From positions 1 through 59,301 of the forward strand of contig CANQNT010000019.1 of NCBI GenBank assembly GCA_947625255.1: 59,301 nt of DNA, in the 5' to 3' direction. The notes under the pieces are model-generated. The model was not told where the DNA came from. It saw nothing but the letters and a program-made list of their open reading frames with translations, and did not search any database. The position numbers and the translations under genes are program-made. The first letter of the stretch is position 1, and the number at the start of each line of letters is the position of its first letter. Shown piece after piece: positions 8,348 to 16,809 of the stretch. The DNA comes from an uncultured Acetatifactor sp. Lineage in GTDB: Bacteria > Bacillota > Clostridia > Lachnospirales > Lachnospiraceae.

Positions 8348-9460
8348 TCATTGCAAGGCTGTGTCAAAAAAGGCGTGAGCCGTCAAGGTCTCATACTTCT
8401 CATCCGTCAATTCATAGTCATAAAAAAGTCGATAATATTCCTGAACTTCCTCTTTGACGTCATAATTACAATACTCCGGATAAAGCAGGGCGGGCAGCCA
8501 GATCAGTCCAAGATAACGCTGTACGGAGGGCGGATCCCCTACCCAATTATAAGGGAGACTCGGGGTTTCCACATATTTCCCCTGCGCGATCGCATCCATC
8601 TCTTTCCAGGTATCCATCTCTTTTACCTCGGAATAGATGCTTCCGGGAGCGAAAATAATCACCTCCGGATCCCACAGCAGGAGCTGATCCATGGTAACCT
8701 CATTGCCGCTTCCCTTGCTGCTGGGATTCTCCGCTACGGCCAGATTATTCACCAACAGATCGATCAATTCCGCATGATAAGAACCCCTGGCCAAAACATT
8801 AAGTCCCTCTTCCCCGGTAACGTACAGTGCGTTTCTCTTCATTTCTTCCCCTACTTCCTCCATGATGGAAACGGTACGGGAATAGACTTTTTCACAAAAC
8901 CTGGCCAATTCTTCCGCCCTTTCCTCCCGTCCAAGCAGCCTGCCCAGCGTGCGGTATGTTTCCGCCATGGTATCCAATGTGGCGGAGACAAATACCGCCG
9001 GAATCGTGGTCTGCTCTTCCAGACTGCCCAGATCCTCCGCCACACCCGATTTCAGCTCGCCAATATCAACAATCACCTGTGGCCCGGCCGCCGCCAGCTC
9101 CTCCACATTCAAATTGGCGGAACCATATAACTGCCCAAAATAGGGTAAGTCAAAGAGTTCCTCCGGAATAATGCCGCGGGCAGACTCCCCTACTTGAGCG
9201 GCAAGTCCCACCAACATATCCGGCGCAAGGGCAAGCAAAACGATCTGCGCCAAAGGTCCCGATGCCACAATGGCGTTTAAATCTTCCGGGATCTCCACCT
9301 CTCGCCCGGCGTCATCCACGAACATACGGGTTTTCACTGCCGTCCCCTCCTCCAAGGAGTCCGTCAGCTTGTCCGATGAACCTCCGCCACCCGCACAGGC
9401 GGTAAGACCAAAGCACAACGCAAAAACCAATAACCGCGATACTGATTTTTTCAACATCAT
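8348..9460 (-). CDS. Helical-backbone metal/siderophore/cobalamin-binding lipoprotein (ABC importer)
   Basis: A 370-residue solute-binding lipoprotein. It has a signal peptide with lipobox LTAC, then a BtuF/FecB-like fold starting with the motif DDAGREVEIPEDLNAIV. Spaced acidic residues in the N-lobe (NVEELAAAGPQVIVDIG) and C-lobe (LWDPEVIIFAPG) match this group. The start at 9460 follows GAGG; a longer reading would run into the ATPase gene. It overlaps the upstream ATPase by four bases (ATGA), so the three importer genes are coupled as permease-ATPase-binding protein. The ligand could be a ferric siderophore, haem or a corrinoid; nothing in the window decides. Confidence 0.85.
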   Translation of the reverse strand: MMLKKSVSRLLVFALCFGLTACAGGGGSSDKLTDSLEEGTAVKTRMFVDDAGREVEIPEDLNAIVASGPLAQIVLLALAPDMLVGLAAQVGESARGIIPEELFDLPYFGQLYGSANLNVEELAAAGPQVIVDIGELKSGVAEDLGSLEEQTTIPAVFVSATLDTMAETYRTLGRLLGREERAEELARFCEKVYSRTVSIMEEVGEEMKRNALYVTGEEGLNVLARGSYHAELIDLLVNNLAVAENPSSKGSGNEVTMDQLLLWDPEVIIFAPGSIYSEVKEMDTWKEMDAIAQGKYVETPSLPYNWVGDPPSVQRYLGLIWLPALLYPEYCNYDVKEEVQEYYRLFYDYELTDEKYETLTAHAFFDTALQ

Positions 9461-10254
9461 TTTGTACCTCTTTTCGTTTTCACTCTTTGGACCGGAACGC
9501 AGACTCGAATGCTGTCGTCCCGCAGACGACACACCTCCACATCCACACCGTACAGCCTGGCCATAAGAGAATCGTTTATAAGATCCCTCGGATCCCCCCA
9601 CGCCAGCACTTCCCCCGCGTACAGAGCCAGCACCTTGTCAGAATAAAGATACGCCTGATCCGGGTCGTGGGTGGATTGAATCACGGCATATCCTTCTTCC
9701 GCCAGTTTCCTGACAGTCTGCATGAGACGGATTTTGTTGCCGAAATCCAGACTGGAACAAGGCTCGTCCATCACCAGAACCCCGGCCTGCTGGGCCAGGG
9801 CGCGGGCAATTAATACAAGCTGACGCTCTCCTCCGCTGATCTTCTGATATCCCCGGTCTTTCAAATGGGCGATCCCAAGATGCTCCAACGCTTCCAGCGC
9901 CTGCTTTCTCTGCGGCTCGCAGGGAGAGGCAAAGCGTCCAAGCCGTGGAATCGTCCCCATCAACACCATGTCAAATACCGTATAATTGAACGCCGGAGTA
10001 TGGGACTGGGGAATATAAGCAATGCGTCTGGCAAGCTCCTCCGGACGCATTTGGGAAATATCCTCTCCATCCATTCTCGCAGCGCCACTTGACGGTACCA
10101 GCAGCCCCAACATACAACGAAACAAGGTGCTTTTGCCAACACCGTTCGGCCCCAGGACGGAAAGGAATTCCCCATATTCCGCGGTAAAGGTAATCGATTT
10201 CAAAACTTTATTTTCCCCATAGGAAAAGCTGAGATTCTCCACTTCCAAACTCAT
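9457..10254 (-). CDS. FecE/BtuD-type ABC transporter ATPase
   Basis: A 265-residue nucleotide-binding subunit of the importer. Walker A is GPNGVGKS (35-42), followed by a Q-loop (IAYIPQSH), signature SGGERQL, Walker B VLVMDEP and an H-loop (IQSTHDPDQ). Length and motifs fit the iron-chelate/B12 class. Four-base overlaps with both the permease upstream and the binding protein downstream indicate tight translational coupling and equal expression. Confidence 0.93.
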   Translation of the reverse strand: MSLEVENLSFSYGENKVLKSITFTAEYGEFLSVLGPNGVGKSTLFRCMLGLLVPSSGAARMDGEDISQMRPEELARRIAYIPQSHTPAFNYTVFDMVLMGTIPRLGRFASPCEPQRKQALEALEHLGIAHLKDRGYQKISGGERQLVLIARALAQQAGVLVMDEPCSSLDFGNKIRLMQTVRKLAEEGYAVIQSTHDPDQAYLYSDKVLALYAGEVLAWGDPRDLINDSLMARLYGVDVEVCRLRDDSIRVCVPVQRVKTKRGTK

Positions 10255-11270
10255 AACCGCTCACCTTCCCTTGAAATAAGATACAGGAAAAACGGCGCAC
10301 CAATCAGAGAGGTCAAAATACCCAGGGGAATCTCCGTGGCAAATAAGTTGCGGGAGAGATCGTCCGCCAGTAAAAGGAAGATGGCCCCCAACAACATGGA
10401 CGCAGGCATCAAATGATTGTAGTTGTTGCCCAACAGACGCCTCGCCAGATGTGGTATCACCAACCCCACCCAGCCAATCATACCGCTGACAGACACACTG
10501 GCCGCCGTCATCAGTGTGGCACACAAAATCACGATCATCCGCAGCCGTCCGACATTGACGCCCATGGTTTTCGCTTCCTCCTCTCCCAGTGTAAGCAGAT
10601 TAATCCTCCATCGCAGCAACAGCAATGGAATCAATCCAGCCAACATAGGCACAATGGCCAGCCCCACGTCCTTTGGCTCAGCGCCGTTCAAGCTTCCCAT
10701 CAGCCAATAGGTGATGGCGGGCAACTGATTTTCCGGGTCGGCCACCAGCTTGATAAAAGATATCCCCGAGGAAAAAAGAGAGCTTATCATAATGCCTGCG
10801 AGAATCAGCCCTAAAATCCGCATTCCCCTGGCGCGATTTCCCACAAAAACCACAAGACCCACGGAAAGCAGGCTGAACCCAAACGCAAAACCAATAATCA
10901 TGGCGTTTCCCAGGTTCCAAAGAATGGCCAGGGCCGCACCAAAAGCAGCGCCGGAGGAAGCTCCCAGGATATCAGGAGCAGCCATGGGATTATGAAATAC
11001 TCCCTGATAAGATGCGCCGGAAGCCGAAAGACAGCAACCCACCAGGCCGGCCAAAAGAACGCGGGGCAGACGATGATTCAGCAGCAGGGACTCCTGCACC
11101 GCGCTCCAAAACGGAGTAATCGGAAAGATTCCGGAACCCAGAATTCCAACGGTTTCTTTCAAACCAATGGGATAACGCCCCAAGGCAATGGAGCAAATAA
11201 CAAGAACGATCAAGGCAATCAGGAAAAGAAAAATCATCCCCGTATCGGAAATCTTTTGACGCCCTTTCAT
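10251..11270 (-). CDS. FecCD/BtuC-type ABC transporter permease
   Basis: A 339-residue integral membrane protein with about ten helices. Characteristic stretches are LNHRLPRVLLAGLVGCCLSASGA (first part of the FecCD motif), NPMAAPDILGASSGAAFGA and, near the end, GLVIPHLARRLLG, which couples to the ATPase. I start at 11270 because GGAGG lies seven bases upstream; the longer form begins inside the leader. It is the first gene of the importer operon and is divergent from the Crp/Fnr gene, with a long palindrome between them. Confidence 0.93.
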   Translation of the reverse strand: MKGRQKISDTGMIFLFLIALIVLVICSIALGRYPIGLKETVGILGSGIFPITPFWSAVQESLLLNHRLPRVLLAGLVGCCLSASGASYQGVFHNPMAAPDILGASSGAAFGAALAILWNLGNAMIIGFAFGFSLLSVGLVVFVGNRARGMRILGLILAGIMISSLFSSGISFIKLVADPENQLPAITYWLMGSLNGAEPKDVGLAIVPMLAGLIPLLLLRWRINLLTLGEEEAKTMGVNVGRLRMIVILCATLMTAASVSVSGMIGWVGLVIPHLARRLLGNNYNHLMPASMLLGAIFLLLADDLSRNLFATEIPLGILTSLIGAPFFLYLISREGERL

Positions 11271-11342
11271 GAAAATCCCTCCAAAACAACGGATGCCGGT
11301 AATCATCCAAATGTGCAGTCAGCGTGTTGTATTATATTGCAA

Positions 11343-11383
11343 AACGCCACAAAATTAAGTTGTTTAAACAACTTTTAGGCGTT
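11343..11383. promoter_or_regulatory. Nested palindromes between the importer and Crp/Fnr genes
   Basis: A perfect 18-bp palindrome, AAGTTGTTTAAACAACTT (11357-11374), is enclosed by a second inverted pair, AACGCC (11343-11348) and GGCGTT (11378-11383). The inner palindrome overlaps the -35 box of the Crp/Fnr gene and touches the weak -35 (CTTAAT) of a minus-strand promoter with TATAAT at 11336-11331. The core TTGTTTAAACAA has the two-fold symmetry of Crp/Fnr family sites. It is therefore a candidate control site for both divergent units; binding by the adjacent protein is inference. Confidence 0.65.
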
Positions 11384-11388
11384 ATAAT
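11360..11388 (+). promoter_or_regulatory. Promoter of the Crp/Fnr gene
   Basis: TTGTTT (11360-11365), 17 bases, then TATAAT (11383-11388). The -35 box lies within the 18-bp palindrome, so occupancy would repress or modulate this promoter. Confidence 0.65.
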
Positions 11389-11458
11389 AAAAAAGAGGCC
11401 GGAAATCGATGAACGAACTCCGAACCCCTTTTATTTATGAAGAGAAAAAGGATATTTT

Positions 11459-12136
11459 ATGAAAAACCTGACCACATTATTAAAACAGACAAAATTACTG
11501 GAAGACCTTCCCTTAGACGTAATGGAACGATTTATTCTGCCCAATGGCCGCTGTTCCAGCTACACAAAAGGCAGTTACCTGATCTACGAACAAGACAAAG
11601 TGGATACTGTAAAGATCCTTCTTTCAGGCAAGGTCAATATCTTCTATTATTTCGCCGACGGCAGCTACAGTCTGGCAGGCACGGAAACGCCGCCGCGCAT
11701 CGTGGCCCTGGATCTCATCGCCACCAGGACCCAGCTTGCGCCTTACTGCGCCGTCGCCGCGGAAAACTCCACCCTATTTTCGTTTCCGGCCAATGTAATC
11801 TTACAGCCGGGCTCCCTCCCGGAAACGGAACGTCAGCTTCTGCTCGGCCGGTTATTAAGTATGCTTTCCAATCTGAACATGCAAAAGGAAAAACACATCA
11901 TGATACTCTCCCGAAGCGGTCTGCGGGATCGGATCATCACCTATCTCTCCATGCAGGCTCTCTGGAGACAAAGGACAAGCTTCACCATTCCCTTTTCCCG
12001 GGAAGAAATGGCCGCCTACCTATGCGTCAACCGCAGCGCCTTGTCCCACGAGCTAAGCCTGATGAAGCGAGAGGGATTGATCGACTTTCATAAAAATCAG
12101 TTCGTCCTGCATCGCATTGCTTCCCAGCGGCCTTGA
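11459..12136 (+). CDS. Crp/Fnr family transcriptional regulator
   Basis: A 225-residue regulator. It has an N-terminal cyclic-nucleotide-binding-like beta-barrel (about 15-125; GSYLIYEQDKVDTVKILLSGKV) and a C-terminal winged helix (FSREEMAAYLCVNRSALSHELSLM, about 179-202). No N-terminal cysteine cluster of the Fnr type is present, and the cAMP-pocket motif is absent, so the ligand is unknown. This architecture is common in clostridial Crp/Fnr proteins that sense metals, haem or redox. It is transcribed divergently from the iron/B12-type importer, which it may control together with itself through the palindrome at 11343-11383. Confidence 0.88.
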   Translation: MKNLTTLLKQTKLLEDLPLDVMERFILPNGRCSSYTKGSYLIYEQDKVDTVKILLSGKVNIFYYFADGSYSLAGTETPPRIVALDLIATRTQLAPYCAVAAENSTLFSFPANVILQPGSLPETERQLLLGRLLSMLSNLNMQKEKHIMILSRSGLRDRIITYLSMQALWRQRTSFTIPFSREEMAAYLCVNRSALSHELSLMKREGLIDFHKNQFVLHRIASQRP

Positions 12137-12157
12137 TCTGCCATGTGGTACCTATAT

Positions 12158-13924
12158 TTACTTCGCTAATTCGTAATAAAGTCCCTTTTTCGCCATAAGC
12201 TGCTCATGGGTTCCTTCTTCGGCAATCCCCTTGTTGCTGATATACAAGATGCGGTCGGAATTGCGGATGGTGGACAATCTATGTGCCACGATGAACGCGG
12301 TCTTGTCCTTGATCAGCACATCCAGAGCCTCCTTGATCAGTATCTCGGTCTCGGTGTCAATGGCGCTGGTGGCCTCATCCAGAATAATCACGGATGGATT
12401 CTTCAAAATAATCCTGGCGAAGCTGATGAGCTGCTTTTCGCCCGCGGACAGCCCTGCACCGCGTTCTTCCAAAACGTGTTCATAACCACCCTTTAATTTT
12501 TGGATAAATTTATCGGCAAAGATGGTTTTCGCCGCCGCAATGCACTCTTCATCGGTTGCGCCTTTCTTGCCGTAACGGATATTATCCAGCACGGTTCCCT
12601 TGAAAATGAACGGATCCTGCATCAGCACGCCCACTTCCCTGCGCAGAGATTCAATGGCGGCATCCCTGACGTCAATATCATCGATGGTCACGCTTCCTTC
12701 TTTCACATCATAGAATCTGGTAAGCATATTGATGACCGTTGTCTTACCGGCGCCTGTAGGACCTACGAGGGCGATGGTTTCTCCCGGCCTTACATGAAGG
12801 TTAAAATGCTCCAGGACGTTCACACCCTCTTCATAAGCAAAGGTAACATCGTTGAAGTCCACCTTACCCTTTACATTCTTTAATACGATCGCGTCTTCCT
12901 TGTCCTGAATGCCCAAAGGATAATCAATGGTTTCGAAGACCTGTTCCAGATTGGAACTCACCTGTGCCAGCTCCTGGATAATGGTGGATAACTGGGACAA
13001 AGGGTCCTGGAAAGAGCTCATATAGGTGGTAAAGGTGATCACCATGCCTGCGGTGATCAGATCATTTCCTCCCAAGATCAGTGCCAGCGCCACACCGTAG
13101 ATACACAAGGTTCCCACATGCCAAAAGATCATTACCACCGGTTGATTTAAGTGGGAACGCTTTACAATGGTCCACCACATATTCACGCTTTCCTCGTGAA
13201 TCTTTTTATAGGTCTCCTTGTTGATTTCAATCCGATTATAATTCTTCACGATCTGCTCTCCCATAATGGATTCCACCAGGAAAGCGGTACGATTGGAATT
13301 CTTCAGGCGGTGCGCCGTATACATTTTGCGCAAAACCGAACGAAGCAGGAATATAATAACCATCATGGGCACAACGGTGACAAACACAATCAGCGTCAGC
13401 ATCGGACTCAAGGAAAGCATAAACACCGTCACCACAACGATTTTTACTATATAAATGGCGAACATCATCACATAATTGGAAAAGAAATCCGCCAGGCCGT
13501 TAATGTATTCCGTGACACGGACCACGATCTTGCCGTCAGGACGGTTGTCGAAATAATCAAAGGGCAGACGCTGCAATCTTTCAAAAATATCCGTTCTGAT
13601 ATTGGAAATGATCATCAGCCCCATCTTGCCCATGCATCTGGACTGAACAAAGGTGGAAAGAATCTCCACTGCCGCTAAAAAAACCAGTCCCAGACCTAAA
13701 AGGGCCAACTGGGTGTAATCCTTGTTTACCACCACTTCATCCACGATCAGCTTTAAAAGTCTGGGCGGGAAGAGGGAAACCACTGCCGCTACCAGCATCA
13801 TGCAAGTGACAAGGATCAGAATTTTCTTATAAGGCAAGATATACTTAATCGTTCTTCCCAGCTGCTTGATGTCTATTTTCTTCTCTATCTGCTCGTCTTC
13901 AAAGAAGGTATTCCGCTTAGCCAT
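12158..13924 (-). CDS. Heterodimeric ABC exporter, subunit with intact catalytic glutamate
   Basis: A 588-residue half-transporter with six membrane helices (about 30-310) and one ATPase domain. Walker A is GPTGAGKT (388-395) and Walker B is IILDEATSAID with the catalytic E517. The signature is LSAGEKQ (492-498), where glycine of LSGGQ is alanine. This is the pattern of the subunit that supplies a normal catalytic carboxylate but a weakened signature to the partner, as in BmrCD or TM287/288 exporters. It overlaps the upstream partner gene by 8 bases. Substrates are probably drugs, lipids or peptides; nothing local decides. Confidence 0.9.
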   Translation of the reverse strand: MAKRNTFFEDEQIEKKIDIKQLGRTIKYILPYKKILILVTCMMLVAAVVSLFPPRLLKLIVDEVVVNKDYTQLALLGLGLVFLAAVEILSTFVQSRCMGKMGLMIISNIRTDIFERLQRLPFDYFDNRPDGKIVVRVTEYINGLADFFSNYVMMFAIYIVKIVVVTVFMLSLSPMLTLIVFVTVVPMMVIIFLLRSVLRKMYTAHRLKNSNRTAFLVESIMGEQIVKNYNRIEINKETYKKIHEESVNMWWTIVKRSHLNQPVVMIFWHVGTLCIYGVALALILGGNDLITAGMVITFTTYMSSFQDPLSQLSTIIQELAQVSSNLEQVFETIDYPLGIQDKEDAIVLKNVKGKVDFNDVTFAYEEGVNVLEHFNLHVRPGETIALVGPTGAGKTTVINMLTRFYDVKEGSVTIDDIDVRDAAIESLRREVGVLMQDPFIFKGTVLDNIRYGKKGATDEECIAAAKTIFADKFIQKLKGGYEHVLEERGAGLSAGEKQLISFARIILKNPSVIILDEATSAIDTETEILIKEALDVLIKDKTAFIVAHRLSTIRNSDRILYISNKGIAEEGTHEQLMAKKGLYYELAK

Positions 13925-15881
13925 TGATCACACCTCCTCTTTTTCCCACCCGGTTTCCGGCGCCGCCGTCGGGCTTTCCTCCCGCCCGGTTTCCGGCGCC
14001 GCCGTCGGGCTTTCCTCCCGCCCGGCTTCCAGCGCCGCCGTCGGCCCCGCTTTGGATCATATGTTTTTCCGCGAGGCTGTCATAATCCACCACGGAGGCC
14101 TGCTGTTCCTGCTGGATATTGTACACATGGGCAAAGCTTCCTCCCAGGGCCATCAGCTCCCGGAACGTCCCTCGCTCTGTAATGACACCGTCGCGCATAT
14201 AGAGAATCTCGTCACAGTTTACAACGGAAGAGAATCTGTGGGCCGTAATAATCACGGTTTTGTCCTTGAAATTGTCCTCAATATCCTTAAGCAGAACACG
14301 TTCCGTATTCACATCCAAAGCGCTTGTGGAATCGTCCAGAATAAAGACCGGAGCGTTCTTATGGAAAGCCCTCGCAATGGAGATACGTTGCTTCTGACCA
14401 CCGGAAATGCCCAGGCCCCGTTCGCCCACGATGGTTTTATAACGGTCTGCCAGAGCGTCAATAAACTTATCCGCCTGGGCATGGGTGGCGGCCCTGGTCA
14501 CCATGCGCTCATCAATATCCGACCTGCTGTACGCGATATTGGACTCTATGGTATTGGAGAACAAGAACACATCCTGAAACACATAGGAATACATTCTCCG
14601 CAGATTCTCCAGGCTGAATTCCTTGATGTCATGTCCGTCGATGGTGATGCTGCCTCCCGTGATGTCACGGGTACGTACCAGGGCCTTCAGCAGGACACTC
14701 TTTCCCGAACCGGTCTCGCCCACGATTCCAACCTTTTTCCCGTAAGGAATACTGAGATTAATGTCTTTCAGAATCTCCTGACCGTCAATTTGCATGGATA
14801 CGTTTTTCAGTTCGATATCCGGACTGTCACATCTAAGAGAAAGCTCCTCATGGTCGGGAACCTGACTGCTCTTCTCCATGAACTTTTTCAATTCCAGACC
14901 GGCGATCGTCTGCTGCTGCATATTGAAAATGTGGTTATTCAAGCTTGTAATATTATTCATGATCCGGAGCACATATGTGGAGGAGGACAAAATATAACCC
15001 ACAGTCAAATGCCCGTTCATCACCAGGATGGCTCCGATGATGATGGTACCGATATACGCGATCTGCTTAATGGAATTGAACGTCAGGTCAAACTTGGAGG
15101 ATAACCAAATCTGTTTTAACCTGGCATTCAGCAAATTCTGATTGGAAACATCAAATTTTTCCTCTTCCAGTTTTTCATTGGTAAAGGAACGGACAATTCG
15201 CACCGCCGCGATGTTTTCCTGTGTCGTCAGATTCATGTCCGAGCTCTTGCTTCGAATATCCTTGAAATTCACGCGCGCTTTTTTCTTGAAATCCAACACA
15301 GTCCTTACCAAAAAGGGCATCAGAATCAAGGGAATGATAATAAAGGAAATGTTGATGCCCGCGATCAGGATCAAGGTCGTACACAGCATAAAAATGGAAT
15401 CACAAAGGTAGGGGATTCTGTGGGAAAACAGTTCCTTGAACATAATGGTATCACTGTTCAATATCTGCAGCAATTCCCCGGAATTGTAATCCGCGATCGT
15501 GGCGGAGTCCAATTCCATCAGCTTCCCATAGGTCGCATAACGAAGCTCCGTTTCCAGCCTTAAGCCTATCTTCTCCTGCAAAAGGTCCCGCGTATAGATG
15601 ACTATGATCCGAAGAACGATCAGCGATGTATAAACCATTGCTACGGACCAAAATAACCGCATCGTATGTACGCCGCCATACTTTCCCGTCAACAGGAAAT
15701 GAAACATTCCGCCGCTGTCTTCCAGCACCTCGCTGTCCTGTATGACGAAATCAATCAGCATCCCCGTCAAAAGAGGAAGCAAAAGCTCCGCAAAGATACC
15801 TAAACAGCTCAAAAGCTCCGCAATAATCGCATAGGCCATGCTCTTCTTAAAATACTGATATCCAAATTTTAAAGTTTCCAT
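13917..15881 (-). CDS. Heterodimeric ABC exporter, degenerate-site subunit with a repeat tail
   Basis: A 654-residue half-transporter: six membrane helices (about 15-310), then an ATPase with Walker A GETGSGKS (388-395), a consensus signature ISGGQKQ (492-498) and Walker B FILDDSTSALD. D517 replaces the catalytic glutamate. With its partner it would form one consensus and one degenerate ATP site, the hallmark of asymmetric type IV exporters. Unusually, the C-terminus ends in about 45 Gly/Ala/Lys/Pro-rich residues made of three 12-residue repeats encoded by 36-bp tandem repeats. The ribosome binding site is poor (AGAAGG at long spacing). It is the first gene of the pair. Confidence 0.9.
   Translation of the reverse strand: METLKFGYQYFKKSMAYAIIAELLSCLGIFAELLLPLLTGMLIDFVIQDSEVLEDSGGMFHFLLTGKYGGVHTMRLFWSVAMVYTSLIVLRIIVIYTRDLLQEKIGLRLETELRYATYGKLMELDSATIADYNSGELLQILNSDTIMFKELFSHRIPYLCDSIFMLCTTLILIAGINISFIIIPLILMPFLVRTVLDFKKKARVNFKDIRSKSSDMNLTTQENIAAVRIVRSFTNEKLEEEKFDVSNQNLLNARLKQIWLSSKFDLTFNSIKQIAYIGTIIIGAILVMNGHLTVGYILSSSTYVLRIMNNITSLNNHIFNMQQQTIAGLELKKFMEKSSQVPDHEELSLRCDSPDIELKNVSMQIDGQEILKDINLSIPYGKKVGIVGETGSGKSVLLKALVRTRDITGGSITIDGHDIKEFSLENLRRMYSYVFQDVFLFSNTIESNIAYSRSDIDERMVTRAATHAQADKFIDALADRYKTIVGERGLGISGGQKQRISIARAFHKNAPVFILDDSTSALDVNTERVLLKDIEDNFKDKTVIITAHRFSSVVNCDEILYMRDGVITERGTFRELMALGGSFAHVYNIQQEQQASVVDYDSLAEKHMIQSGADGGAGSRAGGKPDGGAGNRAGGKPDGGAGNRVGKRGGVING
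13945..14052. repeat. Three tandem 36-bp repeats in the exporter C-terminus
   Basis: Units at 13945-13980, 13981-14016 and 14017-14052. The first two differ at one base and the third at several. They are GC-rich and encode 12-residue repeats of the type GAGNRAGGKPDG in the minus-strand exporter. The 36-bp period keeps the frame, so copy-number change would lengthen or shorten the tail without frameshift. Confidence 0.95.
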
Positions 15882-15972
15882 GATCGTTTCTTTGCCTTCT
15901 TATAATGATTCTTATGGTGATTCTAATCTTCCGATAGGTTCTGTGAACCATCTGCTTTCCAAAGCCTTACCC

Positions 15973-16000
15973 ATTATAACATTCTTTGAAGAATATGCAA
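15973..16000 (-). promoter_or_regulatory. Probable promoter of the ABC exporter pair
   Basis: On the minus strand TTGCAT (16000-15995), a 16-base spacer and TATAAT (15978-15973), about 90 bases before the exporter start codon. The rest of the gap 15882-16198 is AT-rich, and I see no gene or strong hairpin in it. Confidence 0.55.
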
Positions 16001-16198
16001 TGTATTATATTTCTGTGTTTTTGTATATTATTTTCTCTTTTTTTTGTCACATATTACCAGATTTCCCCATTTTTCCGCAAAACAACCATGTCCGCTGAAA
16101 GGGGGCTTTCACCCAAAAACGCACATTTTGAAAAGAGAGGGGCTGGAGCGTACCCCTCGGAGAGCGCACGGCTACCATCAGGCAGTACCGCCACCGGC

Positions 16199-16657
16199 TC
16201 AGCCGATGGTGAGTAAGTCCGCAATACAAATGGATCTGCCGCATTCCGCATTGTCCAGTATGAGCTTGCCAGTCTGGTTTACCACACTGTCGAACAGCTG
16301 TGCGTCTACCTCGTTACGCCGTAGTGTGGTGGTGCCATTGGTGTTGCCATACAGGGAAGCTCCCGCATAGGTCATAACCTTGTTATAAGCGTTCCGCGCG
16401 GTATCCCCACTGTAGATTTCGCTCACGTTCATCCTGTTGGCCAACAGGGCAATCGGGAAGTCGGGATAGGTAAAGCGTTCAGGGAACTGGGCGCCGCTGT
16501 TCACACCGTCCAGCATTCCGTTCTTGTTGCCGTCTGCCACATAACCATCGTCGCCCCAGTTGTAAAGCGTATCGTACATGAAGTCCAGGATCCCTTTTGC
16601 CTTAGGATTCCTGTCATTCTCGGCCTCATTCAGGTCTACCCGCTCGGCAAGGGCAAT
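16199..16657 (-). pseudogene. Unrecognised gene remnant with an EF-hand-like loop
   Basis: An open frame of about 153 codons begins directly after a TGA (16658-16660) with no start codon or ribosome binding site; the first in-frame ATG is at 16579. It therefore looks like the C-terminal part of a longer, broken gene. It contains the calcium-loop-like run DGNKNGMLDG and NTNGTTTLRRNEVD, and ends in a hydrophobic tail (ICIADLLTIG). I do not recognise the family. On the minus strand, bases about 16740-16800 carry a second short coding-like piece (WLMENVIGYTVK). This suggests the whole interval 16199-16809 is decayed sequence. Confidence 0.45.
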
Positions 16658-16809
16658 TCAGTATAGCACACCCCCGCATGGATTCCCATACCCGGTCAGA
16701 AAATTAATTCATTATCTTTAACTGTTTTTCACGGTTTTCACGGTGTACCCGATGACGTTTTCCATCAGCCAACCCAGGAGCTTACCGACAGAGGCAAAGC
16801 GGAAACAAG

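Noticed and set aside
8249..9130. Long plus-strand open frame opposite the metal-importer lipoprotein gene
   Set aside because: It mirrors a real gene with lipobox and operon overlaps; the plus-strand protein has no family resemblance and no ribosome binding site.
11357..11374. Perfect palindrome as a terminator of the Crp/Fnr or importer gene
   Set aside because: It lies between divergent promoters, not after a gene, and overlaps a -35 box, so an operator is more sensible.
13945..14052. Could the 36-bp repeats be a short CRISPR array?
   Set aside because: The repeats are directly tandem with no spacers and are in frame within a coding region.
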